Origin: an uncultured Clostridia bacterium
GTDB taxonomy: Bacteria; Bacillota; Clostridia; Christensenellales; Borkfalkiaceae
Direction of reading: 5' to 3'
NCBI GenBank assembly: GCA_947629725.1
Contig: CANREU010000007.1
Span: forward strand, 1-22,093
DNA length: 22,093 bases
Shown: in pieces, positions 1-7,217 of the stretch
Layout of the letters: each line of letters begins with the position of its first letter
Numbering within the stretch: position 1 is the stretch's first letter
The notes under the pieces: model-generated
What the model saw: the letters and a program-made list of their open reading frames with translations, nothing else
What the model was told of the DNA's origin: nothing
The model's database searches: none
Position numbers and translations under genes: made by a program

Positions 1-1296
<1,296 letters not shown>

Positions 1297-1331
1297 TTTC
1301 GTTCGACTCCGTTGTTCGTTCCGCGTTTTTT

Positions 1332-1354
1332 GCGCGCGCATGCGAGACGCGCGC
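1332..1354 (-). other. GC-only stem-loop in the secA leader
   Basis: The arms GCGCGCG (1332-1338) and CGCGCGC (1348-1354) pair perfectly around a 9-base loop. The element lies in the predicted 5' untranslated region of secA, between the promoter and the ribosome site. No T-run follows on the minus strand, so it does not look like a terminator. It may affect message stability or translation; function is inferred only. Confidence 0.4.
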
Positions 1355-1370
1355 ACGTTCTCACTCGTCT

Positions 1371-1398
1371 ATTTTACTATATTTTCGGGAATTTTCAA
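1371..1398 (-). promoter_or_regulatory. Probable sigma-A promoter of secA
   Basis: On the minus strand TTGAAA (1398-1393) and TAAAAT (1376-1371) are separated by 16 bases in an AT-rich island within GC-rich DNA. Reading the -35 one base earlier as TTTGAA gives 17. The predicted transcript would have a leader of about 65-70 bases before the secA ATG at 1296. Confidence 0.55.
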
Positions 1399-1425
1399 AG
1401 CGTTTTTAGGGGCATTTTCACATTT

Positions 1426-2223
1426 TCACAAAACGGTCCCGCTTTTTTCGGGAGAAAGGCGCGGTTTTTCGACGCTTTCCTCCGCAAGCGGCTCCGTAAA
1501 AAGAGCGGCCTCCTCCGCCGCGGCGCGGTACATCTCCTCGGCGAGCTTTTCGGGCCGCTCCGCCGTCGCGCGGCGGGCGCCCGCCTTCAGGAGCAGGCGG
1601 AGCTGTTCGGCGTTCTCCACCCCCGAGACGTCCACGCGGACGCGGTCGGCGCCGCACTTCACAGCACAGGCGAGAAGCTCCGTCTCTCCCCTCACGCACA
1701 CGGCGTCCGCCCCGCCCTCCGCGGCCGCACGCACGCCGAGCGCAACTTCCCGCTCCCCGAGAGAATGGTCCTCGAGCGAAACTATAAGCGGTTTTTTGCC
1801 TGCCGCGCGGCGCACCTTGCGGACCTCACGTTTGAGGTACGCCGCATTCCCGAGAGCGAGGGCGGAATAGCAGAGCACGAGACGCACCTCCCCCGCCCCC
1901 GCGCGGATCGCCCGCTTCACCTCGTATTTTTTGACGGCGGGAAGGGTCTCGCCCGTCCCGCCCGCGAGCACGGCGACGACCGCCCTGCCGCCCAGCCTCT
2001 TCTTCGCCTCCGCCACATTCACGGGAGAGACGAGCACGCCGTAGCAGTGCAGTTTCAGCGCCCCGTCGCAGACGCTCCTCAAAACGTGCTTGTCCGTCTC
2101 GCGGCGGGAAGCGTCCGCCACAAGTTTTTGAAGGGTGACGGCGACCTCCGCCTCCCGTCTCGCCCGCTTGAATTCTCCGTATTCCACCGCCTCCGCGGGG
2201 GAAAGATAAGTTCCCTGTTCCAT
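1426..2223 (-). CDS. DeoC/aldolase-fold protein lacking the expected catalytic residues
   Basis: This 265-residue protein aligns by eye with deoxyribose-phosphate aldolase (DeoC). VSPVNVAEAKKRL matches the usual VNPxxVxxAK stretch. KKYEVKRAIRAGAGEVRLVL matches the KxxEAxxAIxxGADEIDMVI stretch, with ALALGN after it. LIVSLED matches LKVIIET, and GGADAVCVRG matches the GADFIKTSTG stretch. In DeoC the catalytic Asp, the Schiff-base Lys and the second Lys sit in these blocks (E. coli D102, K167, K201). Here they read Arg114, Ile147 and Cys176. The aldolase reaction is therefore unlikely; a non-catalytic or repurposed role is inferred. The C-terminal 25 residues are Glu/Pro-rich and not part of the fold. 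The ribosome site is weak. The gene is divergent from the small membrane protein gene and lies upstream of secA. Homology is fairly sure; function is unknown. Confidence 0.7.
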   Translation of the reverse strand: MEQGTYLSPAEAVEYGEFKRARREAEVAVTLQKLVADASRRETDKHVLRSVCDGALKLHCYGVLVSPVNVAEAKKRLGGRAVVAVLAGGTGETLPAVKKYEVKRAIRAGAGEVRLVLCYSALALGNAAYLKREVRKVRRAAGKKPLIVSLEDHSLGEREVALGVRAAAEGGADAVCVRGETELLACAVKCGADRVRVDVSGVENAEQLRLLLKAGARRATAERPEKLAEEMYRAAAEEAALFTEPLAEESVEKPRLSPEKSGTVL

Positions 2224-2233
2224 GACATAAATT

Positions 2234-2282
2234 TTTCCCGAAAATCGCGGGAAATACTCCCCTCTTTCCCATTTTGTGACAA
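2234..2282 (-). promoter_or_regulatory. Possible promoter plus operator-like palindrome of the DeoC-like gene
   Basis: On the minus strand TTGTCA (2282-2277) lies 17 bases before GAGTAT (2259-2254), giving one good and one poor hexamer. Directly downstream is the perfect inverted repeat TTTCCCG (2234-2240) / CGGGAAA (2248-2254) with a 7-base centre, which would cover the transcription start. That is where a repressor operator would be expected. No regulator is identified. Confidence 0.3.
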
Positions 2283-2297
2283 GACGGACGGGGTAGA

Positions 2298-2537
2298 ATG
2301 GGGAGCATGAACGCTCTCTCCGTCCAGTGGCAGGGATTTTTCTTCCTTCTTCTCCTCCTTATGGCGTGCGCCGTGCTCGTCCATCTCGTGAGGCTCGCCC
2401 TCCTCGGCTACCGCGCCCTCATGCGCCGCGCCCGCCCGCAGCCTCCCGCGCAGGACCCCGTGTATTTCCTCGTCGAGCGCAAAAAAAAGCGCGCCAAGGC
2501 GGAATACGGCGCGCCGAAAAAGATCACGTTCAAGTGA
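2298..2537 (+). CDS. Small single-span membrane protein, conserved-hypothetical type
   Basis: The product is 79 residues, one of only two plus-strand genes here. Residues about 12-34 are a strongly hydrophobic leucine-rich helix. An Arg-rich, Pro-rich cytoplasmic stretch follows, then a Lys/Arg tail containing PVYFLVERKKKR and ending PKKITFK. The positive-inside pattern predicts one membrane span with the tail in the cytoplasm. GGGG at 2290-2293 is close to the ATG at 2298. A second ATG at 2307 is possible but has a poorer ribosome site. The gene diverges from the DeoC-like gene and meets the lipoprotein gene stop to stop with no gap. It has no recognisable enzymatic motif and I cannot assign a function. 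A non-random membrane protein with a basic tail supports a real gene. Confidence 0.6.
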   Translation: MGSMNALSVQWQGFFFLLLLLMACAVLVHLVRLALLGYRALMRRARPQPPAQDPVYFLVERKKKRAKAEYGAPKKITFK

Positions 2538-2552
2538 TCAGATCGTTTTTTT
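2517..2552. terminator. Probable bidirectional terminator between convergent genes
   Basis: GATCAC (2522-2527) and GTGATC (2534-2539) form a 6-bp stem with a 6-base loop. On the minus strand five T directly follow the stem (2521-2517). On the plus strand seven T follow after a 6-base gap (2546-2552). The stem overlaps both stop codons of the abutting convergent genes, 2535-2537 (+) and 2538-2540 (-). The stem is short, so efficiency is uncertain. Confidence 0.45.
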
Positions 2553-3239
2553 CAGATAGAGACCGCCCGAAACGGTCGTGACCCCGAAGCGGAAGTCCGG
2601 CGAGCCGTGCTGCCACGAGTCCACCCCCATGTACATCGACTCGAAGTCGTCGTGCAGCGAGCCGCGCTCGGTGGAATAGCGGAAGGAGAACGTCGCCCCC
2701 TCCCCGAGCTCGAGAACCACATCCCCAGAACTTGTCTCGATCTCCGCCCCGCCGAAGGAGTAGCCGTACACGATCACCCCGCCCGTGCGGGTGTGCACAT
2801 CGAGCGTCGTCGCGCGGATGTTTCGCACGGCGACGGCGGCACCCTCCGTCTCCACGTCGAGCTCCGCAAACTGCATGAGCGCGGGAACCGTGACGACGAG
2901 CCTCTTTTGGGGGACCTCTTCAAGCGACGCGCCCGAGGCGCAGTATTTGATGTCGAGCTCCCCGTCCCGCTCGCGGTAGCGGAGAAAAGACGCGGGATCC
3001 GCGGCGTTCGTCACCTCCTCGAAGGAGACGGCGGTGGCGGAGGACGAAGCCTGCACGATCACCTCTCCCCCGAACCACTCGATCTCGATCTTGGAGACCG
3101 AGAGGACGGAGCCTCCCCCGACCGCATATTGCGCGTCGTCGTAGCGCGAAAACCGATTTTTCCCGGACGAACACCCGCACAGCGCGAAAAGCGCGGCCGC
3201 GGAGAGCGCGAGCGCCGCCGACAGCAACCTTCTTGTCAT
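2538..3239 (-). CDS. DUF4097-like lipoprotein
   Basis: The product is 233 residues. The N-terminus has Arg residues, an alanine/leucine-rich hydrophobic core and a lipobox ending FALCGC, so Cys23 is the likely lipidated residue and the protein should be anchored outside the membrane. The rest is short beta-strand repeats, for example KIEIEWFGGEVIV, AELDVETEGAAVAV, TTLDVHTRTGGVIV and GAEIETSSGDVVLEL. These resemble the right-handed beta-helix repeats of the DUF4097/DUF4098 family, whose function is generally unknown. I chose the ATG at 3239 because GAGGGG lies just before it. The ATG at 3254 overlaps the rsfS stop as ATGA and is the alternative start, adding five residues. The gene is co-directional with rsfS and probably translationally linked to it. 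Confidence 0.8.
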   Translation of the reverse strand: MTRRLLSAALALSAAALFALCGCSSGKNRFSRYDDAQYAVGGGSVLSVSKIEIEWFGGEVIVQASSSATAVSFEEVTNAADPASFLRYRERDGELDIKYCASGASLEEVPQKRLVVTVPALMQFAELDVETEGAAVAVRNIRATTLDVHTRTGGVIVYGYSFGGAEIETSSGDVVLELGEGATFSFRYSTERGSLHDDFESMYMGVDSWQHGSPDFRFGVTTVSGGLYLKKTI

Positions 3240-3250
3240 TCCCGTTCCCC

Positions 3251-3604
3251 TCATTGCGGATCTTCGTACCTCACGACGTTGCGCCCCGAGTCCCAAAGCC
3301 GCTCGAGATAGTAGAACAGCCGAGACTCCTCGTTGAAGACGTGCACCACGACGTCGCCGTAGTCGAGCACTCCCCAGCGTCCCTCGCGGATCCCCTCCGT
3401 GCGGACGGGCGCAAGGTCGATCTTCTTGAGTTCCTCCTCCACGTTGTCGCAGAGGGCGCGCACCTGCGTGGTACTCCTGCCGCTCGCCACCACGAAATAA
3501 CTGCACACGACCGTCTGCTCGCTCACGTCGAGGATGACGATGTCCTGCGCCTTCTTCGAGGAGAGGACCGCCGCCGCTTTGTAGGCCAATTCCTTGCTTT
3601 CCAT
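3251..3604 (-). CDS. rsfS: Ribosomal silencing factor RsfS
   Basis: RsfS (DUF143, Iojap family) binds ribosomal protein L14 on the 50S subunit and blocks subunit joining, reducing translation in starvation. The 117-residue product has the usual family length. It carries the family blocks AQDIVILDVSEQT, YFVVASGRSTTQVRAL, GxREGRWGVLDYGDVVVHVF and FYYLERLW. AAAGGAGC lies 8 bases before the ATG. Its neighbour upstream is nadD-yqeK, the standard Firmicutes order (nadD, yqeK, rsfS), which supports the call. The 83-bp spacer upstream contains a palindrome and a copy of the 26-bp repeat, so it may also be transcribed separately. Confidence 0.95.
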   Translation of the reverse strand: MESKELAYKAAAVLSSKKAQDIVILDVSEQTVVCSYFVVASGRSTTQVRALCDNVEEELKKIDLAPVRTEGIREGRWGVLDYGDVVVHVFNEESRLFYYLERLWDSGRNVVRYEDPQ

Positions 3605-3636
3605 CTTTTCAGCTCCTTTCGATTTTTTGAATTTTT

Positions 3637-3650
3637 GCCGTAAATACGGC
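3637..3650. other. Perfect palindrome upstream of rsfS
   Basis: GCCGTA (3637-3642) and TACGGC (3645-3650) form a perfect inverted repeat with a 2-base centre, about 33 bases before the rsfS ATG. No T-run follows on the minus strand. It could be a protein-binding site or a small RNA hairpin; only the symmetry is seen. Confidence 0.35.
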
Positions 3651-3652
3651 CT

Positions 3653-3678
3653 TTATGTCACGCATAGTACTTTGCAAA
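3653..3678 (+). repeat. 26-bp direct repeat, copy 1
   Basis: This segment is identical to 5652-5677 at 25 of 26 positions; the only difference is T/C at position 21. The shared core is GTCACGCATAGTAC. It sits in the nadD-yqeK to rsfS spacer, directly beside a stem-loop (3676-3708). I saw no other copy in the window. See findings. Confidence 0.85.
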
Positions 3679-3708
3679 TCGGCAAAATCAGGGTTTTATT
3701 GCCGATTT
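3676..3708 (-). other. Stem-loop spanning the nadD-yqeK stop codon
   Basis: AAATCGGCAA (3676-3685) and TTGCCGATTT (3699-3708) form a perfect 10-bp stem around a 13-base loop that includes the TGA stop (3690-3688). There is no clear T-run on the minus strand, so this is at best a weak terminator or a 3'-end processing/stability hairpin. Its left arm overlaps copy 1 of the 26-bp repeat. Confidence 0.45.
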
Positions 3709-4821
3709 TGCCCATTCGCACGCCCGTTCCGTGAGCGGAAACACGGGTTTCCCTTTTCTTCTTAAATAGTCCGTCTCCCGAATGAGAGCGGCGCGGAGAC
3801 AGCGGAAAAGGTCCTCTTCAAAGAGGGCGCGGAGCCCCTCTGCCCCGCAGAAGGCGCGGGCGGGCTCCAAGAGGTCGGAAAGATACACGAGCGCCTCGAG
3901 GGCGGTCATCTCCTCCTTGCCGCTCGTGTGGCAGGCGATGGCGGAGAGCACTTCCCTATCCTCCACCCCGAAGACGTGCTCCGCGAGGTAGGCGCCTGTA
4001 TATTGGTGCAGAACGGGGTCGGGTACGTCCGCCGGCGGCGTAAATCCCTTCAGAAGGGGGGAAGAGAGCGGGATATATTTCCCGCAGTCGTGCAGCATCG
4101 CGGAAAGAAGGGCCTTCTCGTCCGCGACCCCGGCCCGCTTTGCCGCACCGCAGGCCATGAGGGCGACCCTGTAGCTGTGCGCCCGCCGCTCCTCCTTTTC
4201 GAGCAGGAGCGCCTCTGCTTCCCCTCTGCGGTAGGCGCCGATCCCGTCGAGGTACCCGAGCACCTCTTTGTCGAGCCCCGAAAGGTCGGTCTCCGTATAG
4301 CCGCGGAAGGCGAGCCCGACCCGCAGTTCGGTGGACGACACCGCCCCGCCCGTGTAGGAGATCTCGGTCACTTTCTTCCCGAAACGGGCGAAAAAGCGCT
4401 CTTTCAGGGAGGCGGGCAAAGGGTCTTCCCTCCCGCACGCGGCAAGGGTGACGAGGCGGACGATCTCCTCGGGCTCCTTCCACGAGAAGAAATTTTCGAG
4501 CATATCGGCACCGACGAGGAAGTAGCGCTCCGCATCGGGATACTTCTCCGCGAAGGCGCGGCAGGTGAGGTAGGAATAGCTCTTGCCGGAAGAGCCGATC
4601 TCGAAGTCGCTCACCTCCGCCCAATCGCAGTTGCGGAAGGCGATCTTGCAGGCGCGGAGCCTCTCCTCCGCCCCGCATACCGCCCCGCTCTTGTGCGGAG
4701 CGAGCCCTGCGGGCATGACGACGACCTTGTCGAGCCCGAGGGCAGCCTTCGCCGCAGCGGCGACGCGGACGTGTTCGAGATGGACGGGATCGAACGACCC
4801 GCCGAAGAGAGCGACTTTCAT
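3688..4821 (-). CDS. nadD: NadD-YqeK fusion: nicotinate-nucleotide adenylyltransferase with C-terminal HD phosphohydrolase
   Basis: The 377-residue product joins two enzymes. Residues about 1-195 are NadD, which makes nicotinic acid adenine dinucleotide from nicotinate mononucleotide and ATP in NAD synthesis. It has the nucleotidyltransferase motif GGSFDPVHLEH at the N-terminus and VSSTELR (usual ISSTxIR) near residue 168. Residues about 200-377 are a YqeK-type HD domain, with His215 (AHSYRVALMA), His244-Asp245 (MLHDCGK), a later CHTSGK and YLSDLLEP. YqeK proteins are symmetrical diadenosine tetraphosphate hydrolases. In most Firmicutes these are two adjacent genes; here one frame runs through both. 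The start at 4821 is set by the MKVALFGG beginning. It has no normally spaced ribosome site, because its promoter lies right at the ATG. rsfS follows downstream. Confidence 0.93.
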   Translation of the reverse strand: MKVALFGGSFDPVHLEHVRVAAAAKAALGLDKVVVMPAGLAPHKSGAVCGAEERLRACKIAFRNCDWAEVSDFEIGSSGKSYSYLTCRAFAEKYPDAERYFLVGADMLENFFSWKEPEEIVRLVTLAACGREDPLPASLKERFFARFGKKVTEISYTGGAVSSTELRVGLAFRGYTETDLSGLDKEVLGYLDGIGAYRRGEAEALLLEKEERRAHSYRVALMACGAAKRAGVADEKALLSAMLHDCGKYIPLSSPLLKGFTPPADVPDPVLHQYTGAYLAEHVFGVEDREVLSAIACHTSGKEEMTALEALVYLSDLLEPARAFCGAEGLRALFEEDLFRCLRAALIRETDYLRRKGKPVFPLTERACEWAKSAIKP

Positions 4822-4828
4822 CCCCTCT

Positions 4829-4857
4829 ATTATACAATACTTTTTTGCGCTTTGCAA
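4829..4857 (-). promoter_or_regulatory. Sigma-A promoter of nadD-yqeK, giving a leaderless or near-leaderless transcript
   Basis: On the minus strand TTGCAA (4857-4852) and a perfect TATAAT (4834-4829) are separated by exactly 17 bases. The first base of the ATG (4821) is the eighth base after the -10 box, so transcription should start at or next to the start codon. The short AGAGGGG between box and ATG is too close to act as a ribosome site and would be mostly untranscribed. Confidence 0.75.
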
Positions 4858-4892
4858 GTTTAATTCCGAAATCGGCGGTCAAAAATCGGAAT

Positions 4893-5651
4893 ATGAGAAA
4901 AATCGACCTGCCTTTTGCGGCGGATACCCTCTTCTATACCTTCTCCGCGTGGCTGCTCTCCCTCTGCGTGCTCCGCTACTACCGCGTCTCCTTCCCCCTT
5001 GCGGCGGGAGCCGCCGTCCTCCTCGCCCTCGGGATCGGGACCCTTGCCGCCCTCTTTCTCTATGCGCGGCGGGAGAAGCGGGTCCTCACCAAGAAGGCGC
5101 GCGCCGCACGCGACGCCCTCCTTTTGCACCTCGCCCTCGAGAAGGGGGAACGGGTGCGCGCCGCCCTGCTCGAGGCGTTCCGCGCGGACGGGAGCGAGGC
5201 GCACTGCGAGGGCGACTGTCTGAAGCGGGACGGGGAGATCGCCGTCCCCCTCTACACGATGCAGCCCCTCTCTGCGGACGCGGCCGCGGCCCTTCTCCGC
5301 GAGTACGGAAAAGAACCCTTCACCCTCTGGTGCAACGACCTCACGCCCGAGGCGGAAAAGCTCCTCTTCTCCTTCGGGAAAAAGACGAAAAAAGGGGACG
5401 AGACCTACGCCCTCTTCGAGCGCACGGGAACGACCCCGAGCCCCCTCATCTGCGGCGAACTTCCCCGCCGCACCGCGCGGACGAAATTCCGCGCCGCCTT
5501 CTCCAAGCGCAACGCCCGCCCTTATTTTATCAGCGGCGCGCTCCTCCTCGTGATGAGCCTTTTCACCTTCTTCCCCGTCTACTATCTCCTCTCGGGCGGG
5601 ATCCTTCTCTCCTGCGCCGTCTGCGTGCGGTTTTTCGGCTATTCGGCATAA
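4893..5651 (+). CDS. Membrane protein with two N-terminal and two C-terminal spans and a soluble middle domain
   Basis: The product is 252 residues. Two hydrophobic helices (about 11-29 and 34-57) are followed by a basic loop and a soluble region of about 145 residues. Two more helices (about 211-231 and 233-249) end the protein. The middle part contains DGEIAVPLYTMQPLSAD and then LTPEAEKLLFSFGKK...YALF. The second stretch resembles the end of Mrr-like PD-(D/E)XK domains (FTPEAxxLA...I.L.DG..L). A full catalytic set (D, ExK) is not visible, so nuclease activity is not supported. I chose the ATG at 4893; the longer frame uses a TTG at 4845 inside the divergent promoter. The ATG is preceded by the inverted repeat ATTCCGA (4863-4869) / TCGGAAT (4886-4892) and has only a weak ribosome site. 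The gene diverges from nadD-yqeK and converges with the hydrate-repair gene. Function unknown. Confidence 0.75.
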   Translation: MRKIDLPFAADTLFYTFSAWLLSLCVLRYYRVSFPLAAGAAVLLALGIGTLAALFLYARREKRVLTKKARAARDALLLHLALEKGERVRAALLEAFRADGSEAHCEGDCLKRDGEIAVPLYTMQPLSADAAAALLREYGKEPFTLWCNDLTPEAEKLLFSFGKKTKKGDETYALFERTGTTPSPLICGELPRRTARTKFRAAFSKRNARPYFISGALLLVMSLFTFFPVYYLLSGGILLSCAVCVRFFGYSA

Positions 5652-5677
5652 TTATGTCACGCATAGTACTTCGCAAA
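5652..5677 (+). repeat. 26-bp direct repeat, copy 2
   Basis: This matches 3653-3678 at 25 of 26 positions, in the same orientation. It begins one base after the stop codon of the plus-strand membrane protein gene and lies 5 bases before a terminator stem. The two copies bracket about 1.97 kb. Confidence 0.85.
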
Positions 5678-5682
5678 ACTTG

Positions 5683-5710
5683 AAAAACGCCCGTTTATCG
5701 GGGCATTTTT
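5683..5710 (-). terminator. Intrinsic terminator of the hydrate-repair gene, probably bidirectional
   Basis: On the minus strand AAAAATGCCC (5710-5701) pairs with GGGCGTTTTT (5692-5683) around an 8-base loop. There is one G-U wobble, and the stem ends in a T-run. On the plus strand the same structure has one A-C mismatch and also ends in five T. It could therefore terminate the convergent membrane protein gene too. It lies between the two convergent stops (5651 and 5727). Confidence 0.75.
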
Positions 5711-5726
5711 CGTAAAATAAACCTTT

Positions 5727-7217
5727 TCAGCGGGCGAGGCGTACCATTGCCTCGGGGAGGAATTTTATAAGGTCGGAGGCGTCGGGCGCGTATTCTCCCA
5801 TTCTCTCCGCCGCAAGTTCGCCCGCTTTTCCGAAGAGATAGCAGGAGACAACAGCCCCTTCGAAGGGCGGAACGCCCCGCGCACAGGTGCCCGCAAGAAA
5901 GCCCGCGAGCGCGTCTCCGCTTCCTCCCTTGGCGAGGACGGGCGAGCCCGCCGTGCTGACGGCGGCTCTATCCCCCTGCGCGATCACGGTGCGGTTGTTT
6001 TTGAGAACGACCGTGACGTTGTACTCCCTTGAAAACGCCTTCGCGGCGGAGACGGGATCGGACAAAATTTCCTCCGTAGGCCTCCCCGTAAGACGGGAAA
6101 ATTCCTTGATGTGCGGAGTTATGACGACAGGGCATTCCCGCTCTTTCAACCGCTCCGTACCGTACATCGCGAGCGTGTTCAAAGCATCGGCGTCAAGCAC
6201 GAGCGTGCCGCTGCGGTAGGTCGTGAAGAGCTCTTCGAGGATGGTGCGCGTCGTCTCCCCCACCCCCGCGCCCATGCCGAAGGCGACGGCCCCCGCAAAG
6301 ACGGGCTCCCCGTCGTAGAAGGAGAAGCGGCAGGCGGGGTATTTTGCCGCGCACAGCGCGCGGTGCAGTTCGTCCGCCGTCTGAAACGTCGCGATCGTCG
6401 CCGCATCCCCGCAGGGGACGGACGAAGAGGTCATATAGAGGTCGGTGTACCCCGCGCCGCTCTTCAATGCCGCGCCCGCCGCGAGGAGGGGCGCACCGAG
6501 GATGTTGCAGGTCGAGAGGATGGCGACGCTCCCGTAGTCCCCCTTATCGGAGTGCGATTTTTTGGGCGGGAAGAACTTGCGGACGTCCTCCCTCCCCCAC
6601 ACTTCCGCACCTCCCTTGAGGGGAAGGCCTATCTCCGCGACGGAGATTTTTCCCGCGAGATCGGCGCCGTCCGAAAGAAGGAGGGCCTGCTTTAAGCCGC
6701 CCATGCAGACCGTCTCATCCGCCTTCACGTGCTTATAAAAGGCGATGCCTCCCTCTTTAAGACCGCTCGGGACGTCGCACGCGATCACATAGTCCGCGCT
6801 GCAAAGAAAGTCGATGAGGACGGCGGCGTCCCCCTCGGGCGGGCGGGAAATGCCCGTTCCGAGCACGCAGTCGACGGCGAGGGGGTATCTGCGGCGGGTC
6901 ATCCTGCCGAGCACTTCGCCGCCGAACTTCGCCTTTGCCGCCGCGCAACCCTCCGAAAGAGTGCGGGAAAGACAGAGGACGGAGGCGTCCTTCCCCCGTT
7001 CGCGGAGGATGCGCGCCGCGGTGAACCCGTCCCCGCCGTTGTTTCCGCCGCCGCAAACGAAGAGCGCCTCGGGAATGTGCAGCCTGTCCATTGCCGCTTC
7101 CACGGCGTCGGCAAGGGCGAGCCCCGCCCTCTCCATGAGAGCGGAGACGGTCTCCCCCGCGGCGATCGCCCGCGCCTCGGCGGCGCGGATCTCCTCAAAG
7201 GAATACGCCCGCCTCAT
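5727..7217 (-). CDS. nnr: Bifunctional NAD(P)H-hydrate epimerase / ADP-dependent dehydratase
   Basis: This 496-residue enzyme repairs NADH and NADPH that have been hydrated at the nicotinamide ring. The N-terminal YjeF-N domain (about 1-210) interconverts the R and S hydrates; it has VCGGGNNGGDGF and CDVPSGL. The C-terminal ribokinase-fold domain (about 220-496) dehydrates the S form using ADP. It has KGDYGSVAIL, LDADALN, ITPHIKEFSRLTG and the catalytic loop KGGSGDALAG, with Asp435 the expected base. Length and domain order match the family. The ATG overlaps the TGA of the beta-galactosidase gene (ATGA at 7217-7214), and AGGAG lies 7 bases upstream, inside that gene. It is the last gene of the long minus-strand run and is followed by the terminator at 5683-5710. 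Confidence 0.95.
   Translation of the reverse strand: MRRAYSFEEIRAAEARAIAAGETVSALMERAGLALADAVEAAMDRLHIPEALFVCGGGNNGGDGFTAARILRERGKDASVLCLSRTLSEGCAAAKAKFGGEVLGRMTRRRYPLAVDCVLGTGISRPPEGDAAVLIDFLCSADYVIACDVPSGLKEGGIAFYKHVKADETVCMGGLKQALLLSDGADLAGKISVAEIGLPLKGGAEVWGREDVRKFFPPKKSHSDKGDYGSVAILSTCNILGAPLLAAGAALKSGAGYTDLYMTSSSVPCGDAATIATFQTADELHRALCAAKYPACRFSFYDGEPVFAGAVAFGMGAGVGETTRTILEELFTTYRSGTLVLDADALNTLAMYGTERLKERECPVVITPHIKEFSRLTGRPTEEILSDPVSAAKAFSREYNVTVVLKNNRTVIAQGDRAAVSTAGSPVLAKGGSGDALAGFLAGTCARGVPPFEGAVVSCYLFGKAGELAAERMGEYAPDASDLIKFLPEAMVRLAR

Noticed and set aside
3653..3692. The 26-bp repeat copy 1 as a sigma-A promoter for rsfS
   Set aside because: TACTAT is an acceptable -10 on the minus strand, but the hexamer 17 bases upstream (CCTGAT) is poor. 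Copy 2 has no gene downstream in the same orientation.
4822..4857. TTG start giving NadD 12 extra residues
   Set aside because: This TTG is the -35 region of the promoter, so it would not be transcribed. The NadD family begins at the MKVALFGG segment.
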